Origin: Azospirillum soli
Lineage (GTDB): Bacteria > Pseudomonadota > Alphaproteobacteria > Azospirillales > Azospirillaceae
Assembly: GCF_017876165.1 (NCBI RefSeq)
Contig: NZ_JAGINQ010000011.1
Coordinates: 152,766 to 216,765, forward strand
Direction of reading: 5' to 3'
Length of the DNA: 64,000 nucleotides
Within the stretch, counting starts at the first letter, position 1, and each line of letters starts with the position of its first letter. Both the position numbers and the translations under genes were made by a program. Of the stretch, positions 31,216 to 41,607 are shown in pieces. The notes under the pieces were generated by a model, which had not been told where the DNA came from, did no database searches, and saw nothing but the letters and a program-made list of their open reading frames with translations.

Positions 31216-32471
31216 ATTACGGGCACGGCCCCAAGGCGCCGGCGTATGTCGGACGGCCCGGGCAACATCCGGGGGGTGGCCGTGCCGGCTTCGACTACCT
31301 GATCGTCGGGGCGGGCTTCGCCGGCAGCGTGCTGGCCGAACGGCTCGCGGCGAGTCTGGGCAAACGGGTTCTTCTGATCGACCGCCGTCCGCACATCGGC
31401 GGCAACGCCTACGATCACCACAATGACGACGGGCTGCTGATCCACCGCTACGGCCCGCACATCTTCCACACCAATTCCCAGCAGGTCGCCGACTACCTCT
31501 CGCGCTTCACCAAATGGCGCCCCTACGAGCACAAGGTGCTGGCCAGCGTGGACAGGCAGCTGGTCCCGATCCCGATCAACCGCACCACGGTGAACAGGCT
31601 TTACGGCCTGGACCTGGACGAGGCGGGGGTGGCGGCCTTCTTCCAGGAGCGCGCCGAACCCGTGCCCGAGGTCCGCACCTCGGAGGACGTGGTGGTCGGT
31701 GCGGTTGGGCGCGAGCTGTATGAGAAGTTCTTCCGCGGCTACACCCGCAAGCAGTGGGGCCTGGACCCGGCGGAGCTGGACAAGGCGGTGACCGCCCGCG
31801 TGCCGACGCGCACCAACGACGATGACCGCTATTTCGGCGACAGCTTCCAGAACATGCCGCTGCACGGCTACACCCGCATGTTCGAGAACATGTTGGACCA
31901 CCCCAACATCAAGATCATGCTGAACGCCGACTACCGCGAGGTGGCGCGCGAGGTTCAGTACGACAATCTGATCTTTACCGGCCCGATCGACGAGTTCTTC
32001 GATTACCGCTACGGCAAGCTTCCCTACCGTTCGCTGCGCTTCCAGCACAAGACGGTGGAGCGGGAGTGGTTCCAGCCGGTGGCGGTGGTGAACTACCCCG
32101 GCGAGGATGTGCCCTTCACGCGCATCACCGAGTACAAGCACCTGACCGGGCAGGTCCACCACGGCAAGACCAGCCTGACCTACGAGTTCCCCTCGGCCGA
32201 GGGCGATCCCTACTACCCGGTGCCGAAGGCGGAAAACGCGGAGCTGTACCGCAAGTATCAGGCGCTCGCCGACGCCACGCCGAACGTGCATTTCGTCGGG
32301 CGGCTGGCGACCTACCGCTACTACAACATGGATCAGGTGGTGGGGCAGGCGCTCGCCCTCTACACCCGCATCGCGCGGGCCGAGGCCGGGGCGACGGGCG
32401 AGGCCGCGAGGGAGATTGTCGGGATTGCCGCCGGCCGTGTGGCGAGGGAGGCGGCGGAGGGGGCGGATTGA
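31203..32471 (+). CDS. glf: UDP-galactopyranose mutase
   Basis: A 422-residue flavoenzyme that converts UDP-galactopyranose to UDP-galactofuranose for surface polysaccharides. It has the FAD-binding YLIVGAGFAGSVLAERLA near residues 32–49 and the family blocks GGNAYDHHND, YGPHIFHTN, FFRGYTRKQWG (conserved arginine) and VGRLATYRYYNMDQ near the C-terminus. An extra ~30-residue N-terminal segment rich in Gly and Pro precedes the FAD motif. The ATG at 31203 overlaps the end of the glycosyltransferase gene, so the two form an operon. Confidence 0.95.
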   Translation: MRDLNYGHGPKAPAYVGRPGQHPGGGRAGFDYLIVGAGFAGSVLAERLAASLGKRVLLIDRRPHIGGNAYDHHNDDGLLIHRYGPHIFHTNSQQVADYLSRFTKWRPYEHKVLASVDRQLVPIPINRTTVNRLYGLDLDEAGVAAFFQERAEPVPEVRTSEDVVVGAVGRELYEKFFRGYTRKQWGLDPAELDKAVTARVPTRTNDDDRYFGDSFQNMPLHGYTRMFENMLDHPNIKIMLNADYREVAREVQYDNLIFTGPIDEFFDYRYGKLPYRSLRFQHKTVEREWFQPVAVVNYPGEDVPFTRITEYKHLTGQVHHGKTSLTYEFPSAEGDPYYPVPKAENAELYRKYQALADATPNVHFVGRLATYRYYNMDQVVGQALALYTRIARAEAGATGEAAREIVGIAAGRVAREAAEGAD

Positions 32472-32485
32472 GCCCCAGCGGCGGG

Positions 32486-32574
32486 GCCCCACCCTAACCC
32501 TCCCCCATGCTGCGCACGGGGGAGGGGACCAAGCTCCTTCCCCCGCGAAGTGGGGGAAGGTTGGGATGGGGGCC
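32486..32574. repeat. Paired REP-like palindromes (BIME-like) after glf
   Basis: Two tandem hairpins lie in opposite orientation. The first is CCCTCCCCC…GGGGGAGGG with its CCCACCCTAA tail on the left; the second is CCTTCCCCC…GGGGGAAGG with its tail TTGGGATGGGGG on the right. The first is the reverse complement of the element at 4266–4304. It lies between convergent genes (glf and the GH2 gene) and may also act as a bidirectional terminator. Confidence 0.6.
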
Positions 32575-32587
32575 CGTTGCAGCGGCT

Positions 32588-35332
32588 TTAAGCCGGGAGC
32601 GTTTCCGCTTCCGTGGTGACCGTCCGGCGCTGGGCCAGCGCCAGCTCCACCATGCCGTCCAGCAGCAGGGTAGCGGTCGGATCCACGCCCGGCGCGTCTT
32701 CCAGCAGCCGGAAGGTGGTGGCGACCATGCGCCCCTGGCCGTAGTCCTTCTCCACCATCAGGGCCGCCGCCTTGTGCGCCCAGCCCACGACCATGCCCGC
32801 GTGCACGCGGGACTGGAAATCCCAGGTGGTGCAGTTGGCGATGACGTGGTTCGGGATCACCCGGTCGAAGCTGTGGTCGATCAGCGGGCCGCCCGGCAGG
32901 CGGGCGAAGGGACCCGTGCGCTTCAGCCACGAGAAGCTCGACGCCCAGGCGCCCAGCCACATCGACCCGTGGCGCGGCATCACGCGCACGTTCTGGAAGT
33001 GCGGGAACACCGGCTGAAGGTCGAAGGCGTGGTCGGCCAGCAGCACCAGCCGCGCGCCACCCTGCACCGCCATGACCAAATCCTCGGTCAGGTCGCGGGC
33101 GACGATCACGTCGGCGGCACCAGTCGCCGCGCCGTAGCCGAGGGCGTGCATGTGCTTCACGACCGCGTCGTCCGGTGACCAGACCGATACCGAACCGGCG
33201 GACGGGCCGCTGCGGCGCGGGTGAACGACGAGGTCGAGGTGGTTGGTCGCCAGCACGTCCTCGTCGGTCGCCAGCTCAAATTCCACGCGGTGGATTTCGG
33301 GGGTCTGAACCGCCGGGGCCTTGAAGATGGCTGGGGCGCCGTGCCTCACGCCGGGTTCAAGCGCGACCGGCTCCGCCCCGCCGAGGCCGGCGGCGTCCAG
33401 GCTCCATCGCATCTCCACGCCGAGGAGCTTGTCGCCACGGCCATGCGCGGCGGCAAGGCCGATCTCGACGTCCTCGCCTTCCCAGAAGGCGACACGCTTC
33501 CACTGCGGCACCACCACCGTGTCGGCGTTGATGGTGTGAAAGACATTGTGGAAGGCGCGCGTGTTGCGCCGCATGTCGAGCAGGCCGTTGGACTCCCAAT
33601 GGCAGTCGGTCAGCTCCGTGATGACGTAGCCGGCGATGGCCGGCTGCCGGCGCATGGCCTCGATCTGGTACTTCAGGGCGTGGAACTGCTGCCATTGGGC
33701 GGCCTCGACGAAGCCCGTCAGGCTGCCGAACACGCGGTCCAGGCTGTAGGCGGCGAAGCGCTTCTCGACCCCGTGCGGGTACATGACGCCCTCGCCCCAG
33801 TCGTGGCCGGTCTCGAACCACCAGGGCTCCTGGCCGTCGGGATCGCGCAGATCCCCGGGGTGGGGCAGGCCCCAGTTGCCGAACTCGGAGCAGAGGATCG
33901 GCTCCCGCCCCGTGCGCCTGGCGTCGCCGTGGTGGGTGTAGGTGCCCTGGTTGCGGTTCGCCAGACGGTCCACGAAGCCGTTCCAGGCGTCGCAATGGTC
34001 CGGAATGGCCGCGTAGTTGTGATAGTCCTCAAGGTCGGACTCCACATGGAAGCTCGGCCACAGGGGCGAGTTGTCCACGACGAGCCGGGTCGGGTCGAGA
34101 TCCTTCAGCCAGCGGTAGGTGCGGTTGACCCACGCCCGGTGCTCGGCGTTGTGGACGAGGTCCGTGCCCCAGTTCTCGTTGATGATCGTCCAGACGATGA
34201 TCGAAGGGTGGTTGCCGTCGCGCGCGACGATGCCGCGCAGCGTGTCGGTCAGCCGCTCCTTGGCCTTTTCGGTCAGGCGCGCGGTGTTGGGCAACTCGGT
34301 CCAGATCAGCAGGCCGACGCGGTCGGCGACCGCGTAATAGCGCGGATCCGGCACCTTGATGTGGCAGCGGATGCAGTTGAGGCCCAGCGCCTTCGCCTTG
34401 CGGAACTGGTCCTCTAGGAAGGCTTCCGACGGGACCGTGCAGATGCCGTCCGGGTAGTAGTCCTGGTCGAGCGCGGCGCGCAGGTAGATCGGCTCGCCGT
34501 TCAGGACGATGCGGCCGTCGCGCGTCTCGACGGTGCGGAAGCCGAAGCTGTCGCGGGCGCTGTCCACCGTGCCCCGGCCCCGGCGCAGCGTCGCCGACAG
34601 GCGGTAGAGGTGCGGCGTGTCCGGCGACCAGGCCAGCGGATCGGCCACGACGATGGTCGCGGTGACGGTGGCGGCGCCGGCGGCGGCGACCTCGGCCAGC
34701 GAAGCGACGACGGTGCCGTCCGGTCCTTCGACCTCCAGATCCAGCTCATGGTCGGCCGACAGCGGGCGGGCGAGGTCGATGGTCACGGCGACCGACCCGT
34801 CCGCCGGTGCGGGCACGAGGCGCAGCGCGGTGATGTGGTCGGCGGCGCGGCGCTCCAGCGTCACCGACTGCCAGATGCCGCCGAGCGGGCCGTACCAGCT
34901 CTGCTTGCCGAAGGGGATTTCGGCCATGGGGAAGTCGGGGTAGGCGGCCGGGTCGTCGGTCGGCGCCACGACGGCCACCGCGACCTCGTTCCGGCCGGGC
35001 TGGAGCAGGGCGGAGACGTCGGCTTCGAAGGGCAGCCAGCTGCCCTCGTGCTGCATGGCCGGTTGGCCGTTCACGAAGACGTGGGCGAAATAGTTCACCG
35101 CGCCGAAGCGCAGCACGACCGCGCTGCCGGCGTTCAGCCAGTCGGTCGGCACGTCGAAGGAACGGCGGTACCAGGCGCGTCCGTTGCGCTCGCGCAGGTC
35201 GTCGAATTCGGCCTGCCAGGGGTTGGGGACCGTGCAGGTGCGCCAGTCCGTGACCTCGGCCAAGGCGACCGCATCGTCACCGGTGAAGGAGAAGTCCCAG
35301 TCGCCGTCGAGAGTGAAGGTGATGCGCTGCAC
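32588..35332 (-). CDS. GH2-family glycoside hydrolase (beta-galactosidase/glucuronidase-like)
   Basis: A 914-residue cytoplasmic enzyme. An N-terminal jelly-roll sugar-binding domain (about 1–190; FTLDGDWDFSF, YRRSFDVP) precedes an Ig-like domain and a TIM barrel (from about residue 285, RIVLNGEPIYLRAA). The acid/base Glu sits in WTIINENWG and the nucleophile Glu in ILCSEFGNWG. The C-terminal ~250 residues form additional beta-rich domains. It has no signal peptide, so its substrate is imported oligosaccharide. The galK and galT genes lie upstream on the same strand, which favours beta-galactoside cleavage, but specificity in this family is hard to predict. Confidence 0.83.
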   Translation of the reverse strand: MQRITFTLDGDWDFSFTGDDAVALAEVTDWRTCTVPNPWQAEFDDLRERNGRAWYRRSFDVPTDWLNAGSAVVLRFGAVNYFAHVFVNGQPAMQHEGSWLPFEADVSALLQPGRNEVAVAVVAPTDDPAAYPDFPMAEIPFGKQSWYGPLGGIWQSVTLERRAADHITALRLVPAPADGSVAVTIDLARPLSADHELDLEVEGPDGTVVASLAEVAAAGAATVTATIVVADPLAWSPDTPHLYRLSATLRRGRGTVDSARDSFGFRTVETRDGRIVLNGEPIYLRAALDQDYYPDGICTVPSEAFLEDQFRKAKALGLNCIRCHIKVPDPRYYAVADRVGLLIWTELPNTARLTEKAKERLTDTLRGIVARDGNHPSIIVWTIINENWGTDLVHNAEHRAWVNRTYRWLKDLDPTRLVVDNSPLWPSFHVESDLEDYHNYAAIPDHCDAWNGFVDRLANRNQGTYTHHGDARRTGREPILCSEFGNWGLPHPGDLRDPDGQEPWWFETGHDWGEGVMYPHGVEKRFAAYSLDRVFGSLTGFVEAAQWQQFHALKYQIEAMRRQPAIAGYVITELTDCHWESNGLLDMRRNTRAFHNVFHTINADTVVVPQWKRVAFWEGEDVEIGLAAAHGRGDKLLGVEMRWSLDAAGLGGAEPVALEPGVRHGAPAIFKAPAVQTPEIHRVEFELATDEDVLATNHLDLVVHPRRSGPSAGSVSVWSPDDAVVKHMHALGYGAATGAADVIVARDLTEDLVMAVQGGARLVLLADHAFDLQPVFPHFQNVRVMPRHGSMWLGAWASSFSWLKRTGPFARLPGGPLIDHSFDRVIPNHVIANCTTWDFQSRVHAGMVVGWAHKAAALMVEKDYGQGRMVATTFRLLEDAPGVDPTATLLLDGMVELALAQRRTVTTEAETLPA

Positions 35333-35407
35333 GCGTCGCTCCGATCCAATGTGAAGGCCGCCGATCCGGGTGGCGGGCTCGTTGGGTCGGAGGGTTGGGT
35401 TTTTATG

Positions 35408-35424
35408 GTTAATGCACGATTAAC
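35408..35424. promoter_or_regulatory. Perfect inverted repeat upstream of the GH2 gene
   Basis: GTTAAT-GCACG-ATTAAC is a perfect 6-bp inverted repeat with a 5-bp spacer. It lies about 75 bp upstream of the GH2 start codon in an AT-richer 298-bp gap after galK (35333–35630), which otherwise shows no gene. LacI- or GntR-type regulators of sugar genes bind sites of this size. No regulator gene lies next to it. Confidence 0.5.
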
Positions 35425-35630
35425 TGTGATGGGGCCTGAGAAGGCCAGAACCGGAGCGGGCCTTGGGTTTGCGCAGGATTGCGGTGGTGTGACAAGAATG
35501 GGTGGGAAAAGATCACGGCTCCACGCTGGCGAATTGCGGCGCGATCAAGGATGGGTACTCAAATAATCAAAGAATTTTAGGTAAATATCCGACAAAGCGC
35601 GGTGTGTTGTTTTGTGCCGCTATTGGCGCG

Positions 35631-36673
35631 TCACCCGTCAGTTGATTCTTTGTCCGACCTCGGAAACACGAGCTTCGCTCGCGGGTTGTCGGTCTGCACG
35701 GCGGGCCACCAAGCCTCCACATCCTCGATCAGCGCGACGATGCAGCCGCCGAAGCCGCCGCCGGTCAGGCGGGCTCCAAGGGCGCCATGGTGGAGCGCGG
35801 AGTCCACCAGCGCGTCGATCTCCGGCACCGACACGGCGTAGTCGTCGCGCTGCGAGGCGTGGCTTTCCACCATCAGCTGCCCGAAGGCGGCGACGTCCCC
35901 ACGCTCCAGCGCTGCCACGCCGTCCAGCACGCGGCGGTTCTCGGTCACCACATGGTGGGCGCGGTGGTTCAGCGGCTCGGGCAGGCCGTCGATCCGGGAG
36001 AGGTCGTTGATGTCGCGCAGGCTCGGCACGCCCAGCGCGGCGGCGGCCCGCTCGCATTCGGAACGGCGTTGCCGGTAGCCACCCTCGGTGAGTTTGTGGG
36101 TAACGCCCGAATGAACGACCGCCAACTGATGGCTGGAGGGCAGGGCGACCAGCCGGTGCGCGAGCGAGCGCGTGTCGAGGAACAGCGCTTGCCCCGGCGT
36201 GCCGAGCGAACTGACCATCTGGTCCATGATTCCGCAGGGCATGCCGACATACTCGCTCTCCGCCCGCTGGCCGAGCAGGGCGATTTTCTCGTCGTCGAGC
36301 GGCAGATCCAGCCAGCGCCGGAGCGCGCGCAAGGTCGCGACCTCCAGAGCGGCGGAGCTGGAGATGCCGGCGCCCATGGGGATGTCGCTCTCGATAGTCA
36401 GGCGCAGGGCGGGCACCTCGATCCCCGCTGCCCGCAGGATGGTCACGCAGCCGAGCGGATAGTCCAGCCAGTCGCCCTGCCGGGGCGCATCTAATGGGCG
36501 GACGAGCGTCTGGCCGAAGCGCGCTGCAAAGGCCTCGATCATGCCGGCCTGATTGCCCGGCGCGACGGTCACCGTCGTGAAGTAGGGCAGGGGCGTGGGC
36601 AGCACGAAGCCGTCGTTGTAGTCGGTGTGCTCGCCCAGCAGGTTGGCGCGCGCCGGCGCCCGTGCGCTCGCGG

Positions 36674-36677
<4 letters not shown>
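35631..36677 (-). CDS. galK: Galactokinase
   Basis: A 348-residue GHMP-family kinase that phosphorylates galactose to galactose 1-phosphate (Leloir pathway). The N-terminal signature appears as ANLLGEHTDYNDGFVLP (normally GRVNLIGEHTDYN). The ATP loop is MGAGISSSAALEVA near residue 100, and the GHMP C-terminal motif is GARLTGGGFGGC. The ATG at 36677 overlaps the galT stop (ATGA), so translation is coupled to galT. Length is slightly shorter than E. coli GalK (382). Confidence 0.93.
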
Positions 36678-37750
<1,073 letters not shown>

Positions 37751-37873
37751 CCCCGTCGTTGCCAAGCGTCTCCAAAGCCCAACAACACGCCCGACCCCGC
37801 TTCGTTGCGGCCCGACGATGCGGCAATGGCCCGGATTGCAACCCGGTCCCGCAAGGGGAAATGAGGCGGCGGC

Positions 37874-38266
37874 TCAGGCCGGTAGAACGCGCTCGACCGA
37901 CAGCCACCGCGTGGTTCCGTCCGCATCGCCGTAGGGCATGCGCGCGCCCTCCCGGAGGCCGAGCAAGGCCACGCCCAGAGGCGATGCGACGGTGATCTGA
38001 CCTTCCTTGGGCGACTGGTCCGGGTACACCAACTCGCCCCATTCGAACGGCAGGCCGTCGTCGCGGCGGAACAGCACCCGGCTTCCCATGCGCACGATCG
38101 TTCGGGGCAGATCGCTTTCCGGACGGACGATTGCGCGGTCCAGCTCCCGTGAGAGGAACGCCGACACATCCGGAGCCTGCCCGGCCAGCCGGTCCATCGC
38201 CCGCAGCAGGCGGCCATACTCCGTGCGTCCGATCCAGATCAGCGGTCGGTCGGCTCCCTCGATCAT
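37874..38266 (-). CDS. rnk: Rnk/GreA-GreB-type nucleoside diphosphate kinase regulator
   Basis: About 130 residues. The N-terminal helical part (IWIGRTEYGRLLRAMDRLAG) and the C-terminal GreA/GreB-type domain (VRMGSRVLFR, ITVASPLGVALLGLREG) match the Rnk family, which binds RNA polymerase near the secondary channel. The ATG at 38266 follows GAGGA and lines up with Rnk proteins; an in-frame extension to 38404 is not family-like. It is divergent from the glutamate dehydrogenase-type gene. The role in this bacterium is unknown. Confidence 0.8.
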   Translation of the reverse strand: MIEGADRPLIWIGRTEYGRLLRAMDRLAGQAPDVSAFLSRELDRAIVRPESDLPRTIVRMGSRVLFRRDDGLPFEWGELVYPDQSPKEGQITVASPLGVALLGLREGARMPYGDADGTTRWLSVERVLPA

Positions 38267-38418
38267 CGGTGCGTCCTCGAATGCGCGGCGATTGCGATGC
38301 AGGCGGGGGAGAAGTCTCGCCCAAACCCACCGGCGGTTGCCATCCGTATGTTTACGGAACGCGGCCCATGGCTGTTTTTGCAAAAATTTATCCATTCTTT
38401 TCAAAGCCTTGGCGGCAT

Positions 38419-38434
38419 TCCGTAATATTACGGA
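38419..38434. promoter_or_regulatory. Perfect 16-bp palindrome in the rnk–gdhA divergent region
   Basis: TCCGTAATATTACGGA is a perfect palindrome with no spacer, followed by two GGATATT words at 38432–38438 and 38447–38453. It lies about 130 bp before the dehydrogenase start and about 150 bp before the rnk start. An operator for a dimeric regulator of nitrogen or amino acid metabolism is likely; the AT-rich core could suit an Lrp/AsnC protein, but this is inference. Confidence 0.55.
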
Positions 38435-38474
38435 TATTTTGATTCGGGATATTCCTCAGTAAAAAGGCCGGCAT

Positions 38475-38540
38475 ATGCCCAAGGAGGCGGTGGATAGACC
38501 CTTCGACGAGGGGCTGGCGGCCCTCCTTCGGCGCTCCTGA
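38475..38540 (+). CDS. Possible 21-residue leader peptide before gdhA
   Basis: A short frame (ATG 38475, TGA 38540) ends 24 bp before the dehydrogenase start. It encodes MPKEAVDRPFDEGLAALLRR followed by S. AAAAAGG lies about 8 bp upstream of the ATG. It is not rich in a single amino acid, so classical attenuation is not obvious. It may be a chance frame. Confidence 0.2.
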   Translation: MPKEAVDRPFDEGLAALLRRS

Positions 38541-38564
38541 CCGAAATTCATAAAGGAAGAGAAG

Positions 38565-39824
38565 ATGGACGATCTGCTTTCGGGGGCGCTGAGCCGCCTG
38601 GATGAAGCCGCCAAGCATGTCGAGGTGGATTCCGAGGTTCTTGAAAAGCTGAAATACCCCAAGGAGACCCTCAGCGTCCGCCTGTCCGTGCGCATGGACG
38701 ACGGGTCGCGGCGCTCCTTCCCGGCGTGGCGCTGCCGCTACGACGACACCCGTGGCCCCACCAAGGGCGGCATCCGCTTCCATCCGAGCTCCAACGTGGA
38801 GGAAGTGACCACGCTGGCGTTCTGGATGACCTTCAAGTGCGCGGTGATGAACCTGCCCTACGGCGGCGGCAAGGGCGCGGTGAAGGTCGATCCGCACAGC
38901 CTGTCCAAATCGGAGCTGGAGCGTCTGTCGCGGGCCTACGTGCAGGCTTTCGCCGGCATGATCGGCCCCGACCGCGACATCCCGGCCCCGGACGTCTACA
39001 CCAACTCCATGATCATGGGGTGGATGGCCGACGAGTACAGCTCCATCGTCCGCCAGCCGAGCCCGGCGGTCATCACCGGCAAGCCCCTGCCGCTCGGCGG
39101 CTCCCTGGGCCGTGACGACGCGACGGCGCGCGGCGGCTTCTACCTGCTCAAGCATCTCGAAGCGGACCTGGGCCTCGCCGGCTCGGCCAAGCGCGTGGTG
39201 GTCCAGGGTTACGGCAACGCCGGCTTCCACATCGCCCGCCTGCTGCACGCTGACGGTTACCGCATCGTCGGCCTGTCGGACTCGCGGGGGGCCATCGTCT
39301 GCGAGGACGGGCTGGATCCCCTGGCGGTGCAGGCGGCGAAGGAGCGTGGCGGTTCCGTGACGGCCTACACGGAGGGCGGCGCCCGCGTCGCCAACGAAAC
39401 CGAACTGCTGAGCATGAACTGCGAGGTTCTGGTCCCCGCCGCCCTGGAGGATCAGATCCACAAGGGCAACGCCGGCTGCATCCGCGCCCGCATCGTTCTG
39501 GAGCTCGCCAACGGCCCGGTCACCCCGGACGCCGACCGCATTCTGGAAAAGGCGGGCGCCATCGTGCTGCCGGACATCCTGGCGAACGCCGGCGGCGTGA
39601 CGGTGTCGTACTTCGAGTGGGTGCAGAACCGCCAAGGCTACTACTGGAGCCTGAACGAGATCCATGATCGCCTCCGCACGATCATGGAGACCGAGGGCCG
39701 CCGCGTGTGGGACATGCGCTCGGCCAAGGGCATCTCCATGCGCACGGCCGCCTATGCCCACGCGCTGGAGCGGTTGTCGAGCGCCATCGCCGCGCACGGA
39801 ACGCAGCCGTTCTTCATCGGCTGA
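38565..39824 (+). CDS. gdhA: Glu/Leu/Phe/Val dehydrogenase (glutamate dehydrogenase type)
   Basis: A 419-residue cytoplasmic enzyme that reversibly deaminates an amino acid, most likely glutamate, to the 2-oxo acid. The catalytic Lys103 lies in [14 protein letters not shown], preceded by the substrate-binding [11 protein letters not shown]. The C-terminal Rossmann domain has [17 protein letters not shown] (GxGNxG). Length and [18 protein letters not shown] fit the hexameric 45-kDa class rather than the 450-residue NADP-specific or the giant NAD types. A GGAAGAGAAG ribosome binding site precedes the ATG. Substrate and cofactor cannot be fixed from sequence. Confidence 0.9.
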   Translation: MDDLLSGALSRLDEAAKHVEVDSEVLEKLKYPKETLSVRLSVRMDDGSRRSFPAWRCRYDDTRGPTKGGIRFHPSSNVEEVTTLAFWMTFKCAVMNLPYGGGKGAVKVDPHSLSKSELERLSRAYVQAFAGMIGPDRDIPAPDVYTNSMIMGWMADEYSSIVRQPSPAVITGKPLPLGGSLGRDDATARGGFYLLKHLEADLGLAGSAKRVVVQGYGNAGFHIARLLHADGYRIVGLSDSRGAIVCEDGLDPLAVQAAKERGGSVTAYTEGGARVANETELLSMNCEVLVPAALEDQIHKGNAGCIRARIVLELANGPVTPDADRILEKAGAIVLPDILANAGGVTVSYFEWVQNRQGYYWSLNEIHDRLRTIMETEGRRVWDMRSAKGISMRTAAYAHALERLSSAIAAHGTQPFFIG

Positions 39825-39836
39825 CCGACGTTGCGG

Positions 39837-39866
39837 AAGGACGGGAGCCCACGGGCTTCCGTCCTT
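39837..39866 (+). terminator. Strong hairpin after gdhA
   Basis: AAGGACGGGAGCCC (39837–39850) pairs with GGGCTTCCGTCCTT (39853–39866) over 14 positions with one G·T pair. The real loop must open a few pairs. It begins 12 bp after the dehydrogenase stop. No T-run follows. Confidence 0.6.
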
Positions 39867-39942
39867 GGAATAGGAGAATCCGTCGGGCGGCGGTATAGTC
39901 CACGCGTTGCCGGCGCTTGCCGCCCCGAAAGACTGCCCTGAC

Positions 39943-41607
39943 ATGCCGTTCTTGCCCGCCAGCCGCGCCATGGGAGCGTCGTTTCCCGCCGTTCCGACCG
40001 GCAGGGACATGCTCGTGCTGTCGCTCGCCTTCCTGGCGGCCTATCTTCCCATCGACTGGCTGACCTTCATCCACCCGCGCCCCAGCCTGAACATCACCCC
40101 ATGGAACCCGCCGGCCGGGCTGTACATGGCCCTGCTGCTGTGGACCGGGTTTCGTGGCGTGCCGATGGTCTACGCCACGCTGGTCCTAGCCGACCTGGTG
40201 GTGCGCGGGCACCCCGCGTCGATCGCGTCCCTGCTGCTCTCGAATCTCGTCATCGTGGCCGGCTATGCCGCCGCCGCCGATGTCCTGCGCCGCCGGGTGG
40301 CAATCGATCTGGCCCTGAACACGGTGCGCGACGTCGGCTGGCTGGTCGGCGTCACCTTCCTGAGCGCCGCCCTCGTCGCCCCGGCCTTCGTCGGCGTGTT
40401 CGCCCTGGACGGCGCCCTCGCCGCCGCCGACCTGCCGATGCTGGCCTTCCAGTACTGGCTGGGGGACGCCATCGGCATCGCCGTGGTCACCCCGTTCCTG
40501 CTCCTCCTGTACCGCCCGGAAAGGACGCCCGCCTGGAGCATGCCGAGGACGCCCTCGGCGGCCCAGACCGCTTCCATCGCGGCGGCTCTGGCCATCGTTT
40601 TCCTGCCGGTCGGCGATGGTCAGTTCAACCTTTTCTACGTCCTGTTCCTTCCCCTGGTGTGGGTGGCCGTTTCGCACGGCCTGTCCGGGGCGGTTCTGGC
40701 CGCCCTGGCCATTCAGAGCGGCCTGATCGCCGGTTTGCAGGCCATCGGGTTCCCCCTGCACGCGGTCGTCTATCATCAGACGCTGATGCTGGCGCTGGCC
40801 ATCACGGCCCTGTTCCTCGGCGCTCTCGTCAGCGAGCGACGCGAGATCGAGGTCCGGCTGCGCGAGCACCAGGCCGAGTTGGCCCACATCGCCCGCCTCG
40901 CGGTGACCGGGGAGATGGCGTCCGCCCTGGCCCATGAGTTGAACCAGCCGCTGCTTGCGTCGATCAGCTACGCGCGCGCCGCCCAGCGGGTCCTGGAGGG
41001 CAACGACACTCCGCCGCGTGCCCAGGAGCTCATCGACAAGGCGGTGATCCAGGCGGAGCGGGCGGGCGAGGTCATTCGGGGGCTGCGCACCTTCCTGAGC
41101 AAGGGATCGCTTCAGCTGGCGCCGGAATCGGCCGCCGAAATCGTGCGGGAAACGCTGGCGCTGGTGCGCGGGGACGCCGCCTACAACCGGGTCCAGCTGC
41201 GAGTGGACATGGAGGAGCCGCTTCCCCTCGTGCTGTGTGATCGCATCCAGATCGAGCAGGTTCTCCTCAACCTCGTGCACAACAGCATCGAAGCCATCGC
41301 CGCGGCCGGCAGCCCCGTGCGCGAGGTCGTTCTCCGCGTTCGGGCCACGGCCCCCGATGGTCTCACCTTCGAGGTCGAGGACACCGGACCCGGCGTGGCG
41401 GCCGACATGATCGACCGCCTGTACTCGCCGTTCGCGACCACGAAGCCGGCGGGCATGGGGCTCGGTCTGCCGATCTGCCGCTCCATCATCGAGAGCCATG
41501 GCGGCCGGCTGTGGTTGGACCGCACCGGCGCGAATGGCTCCGTTTTCCAAGTGTTTCTGCCCGCAGCGCCTTCAGATGTCCGGCCGCCTCATGACCGAAC
41601 CCAATAA
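39943..41607 (+). CDS. MASE1-type sensor histidine kinase
   Basis: A 554-residue membrane kinase. The N-terminal ~300 residues hold about eight hydrophobic helices in a MASE1-like pattern (ITPWNPPAGLYMALLL and AFQYWLGDAIGIAVVTPFLL are typical). The cytoplasmic part has the His in ALAHELNQPLLASISYARAA, the N-box LLNLVHNSIEAI, and GLGLPICRSIIESHGG, in the style of FixL/DctB kinases. The ATG at 39943 was preferred to a TTG at 39907. The 3' end overlaps the response regulator gene. MASE1 ligands are largely unknown, so the signal is open. Confidence 0.85.
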   Translation: MPFLPASRAMGASFPAVPTGRDMLVLSLAFLAAYLPIDWLTFIHPRPSLNITPWNPPAGLYMALLLWTGFRGVPMVYATLVLADLVVRGHPASIASLLLSNLVIVAGYAAAADVLRRRVAIDLALNTVRDVGWLVGVTFLSAALVAPAFVGVFALDGALAAADLPMLAFQYWLGDAIGIAVVTPFLLLLYRPERTPAWSMPRTPSAAQTASIAAALAIVFLPVGDGQFNLFYVLFLPLVWVAVSHGLSGAVLAALAIQSGLIAGLQAIGFPLHAVVYHQTLMLALAITALFLGALVSERREIEVRLREHQAELAHIARLAVTGEMASALAHELNQPLLASISYARAAQRVLEGNDTPPRAQELIDKAVIQAERAGEVIRGLRTFLSKGSLQLAPESAAEIVRETLALVRGDAAYNRVQLRVDMEEPLPLVLCDRIQIEQVLLNLVHNSIEAIAAAGSPVREVVLRVRATAPDGLTFEVEDTGPGVAADMIDRLYSPFATTKPAGMGLGLPICRSIIESHGGRLWLDRTGANGSVFQVFLPAAPSDVRPPHDRTQ

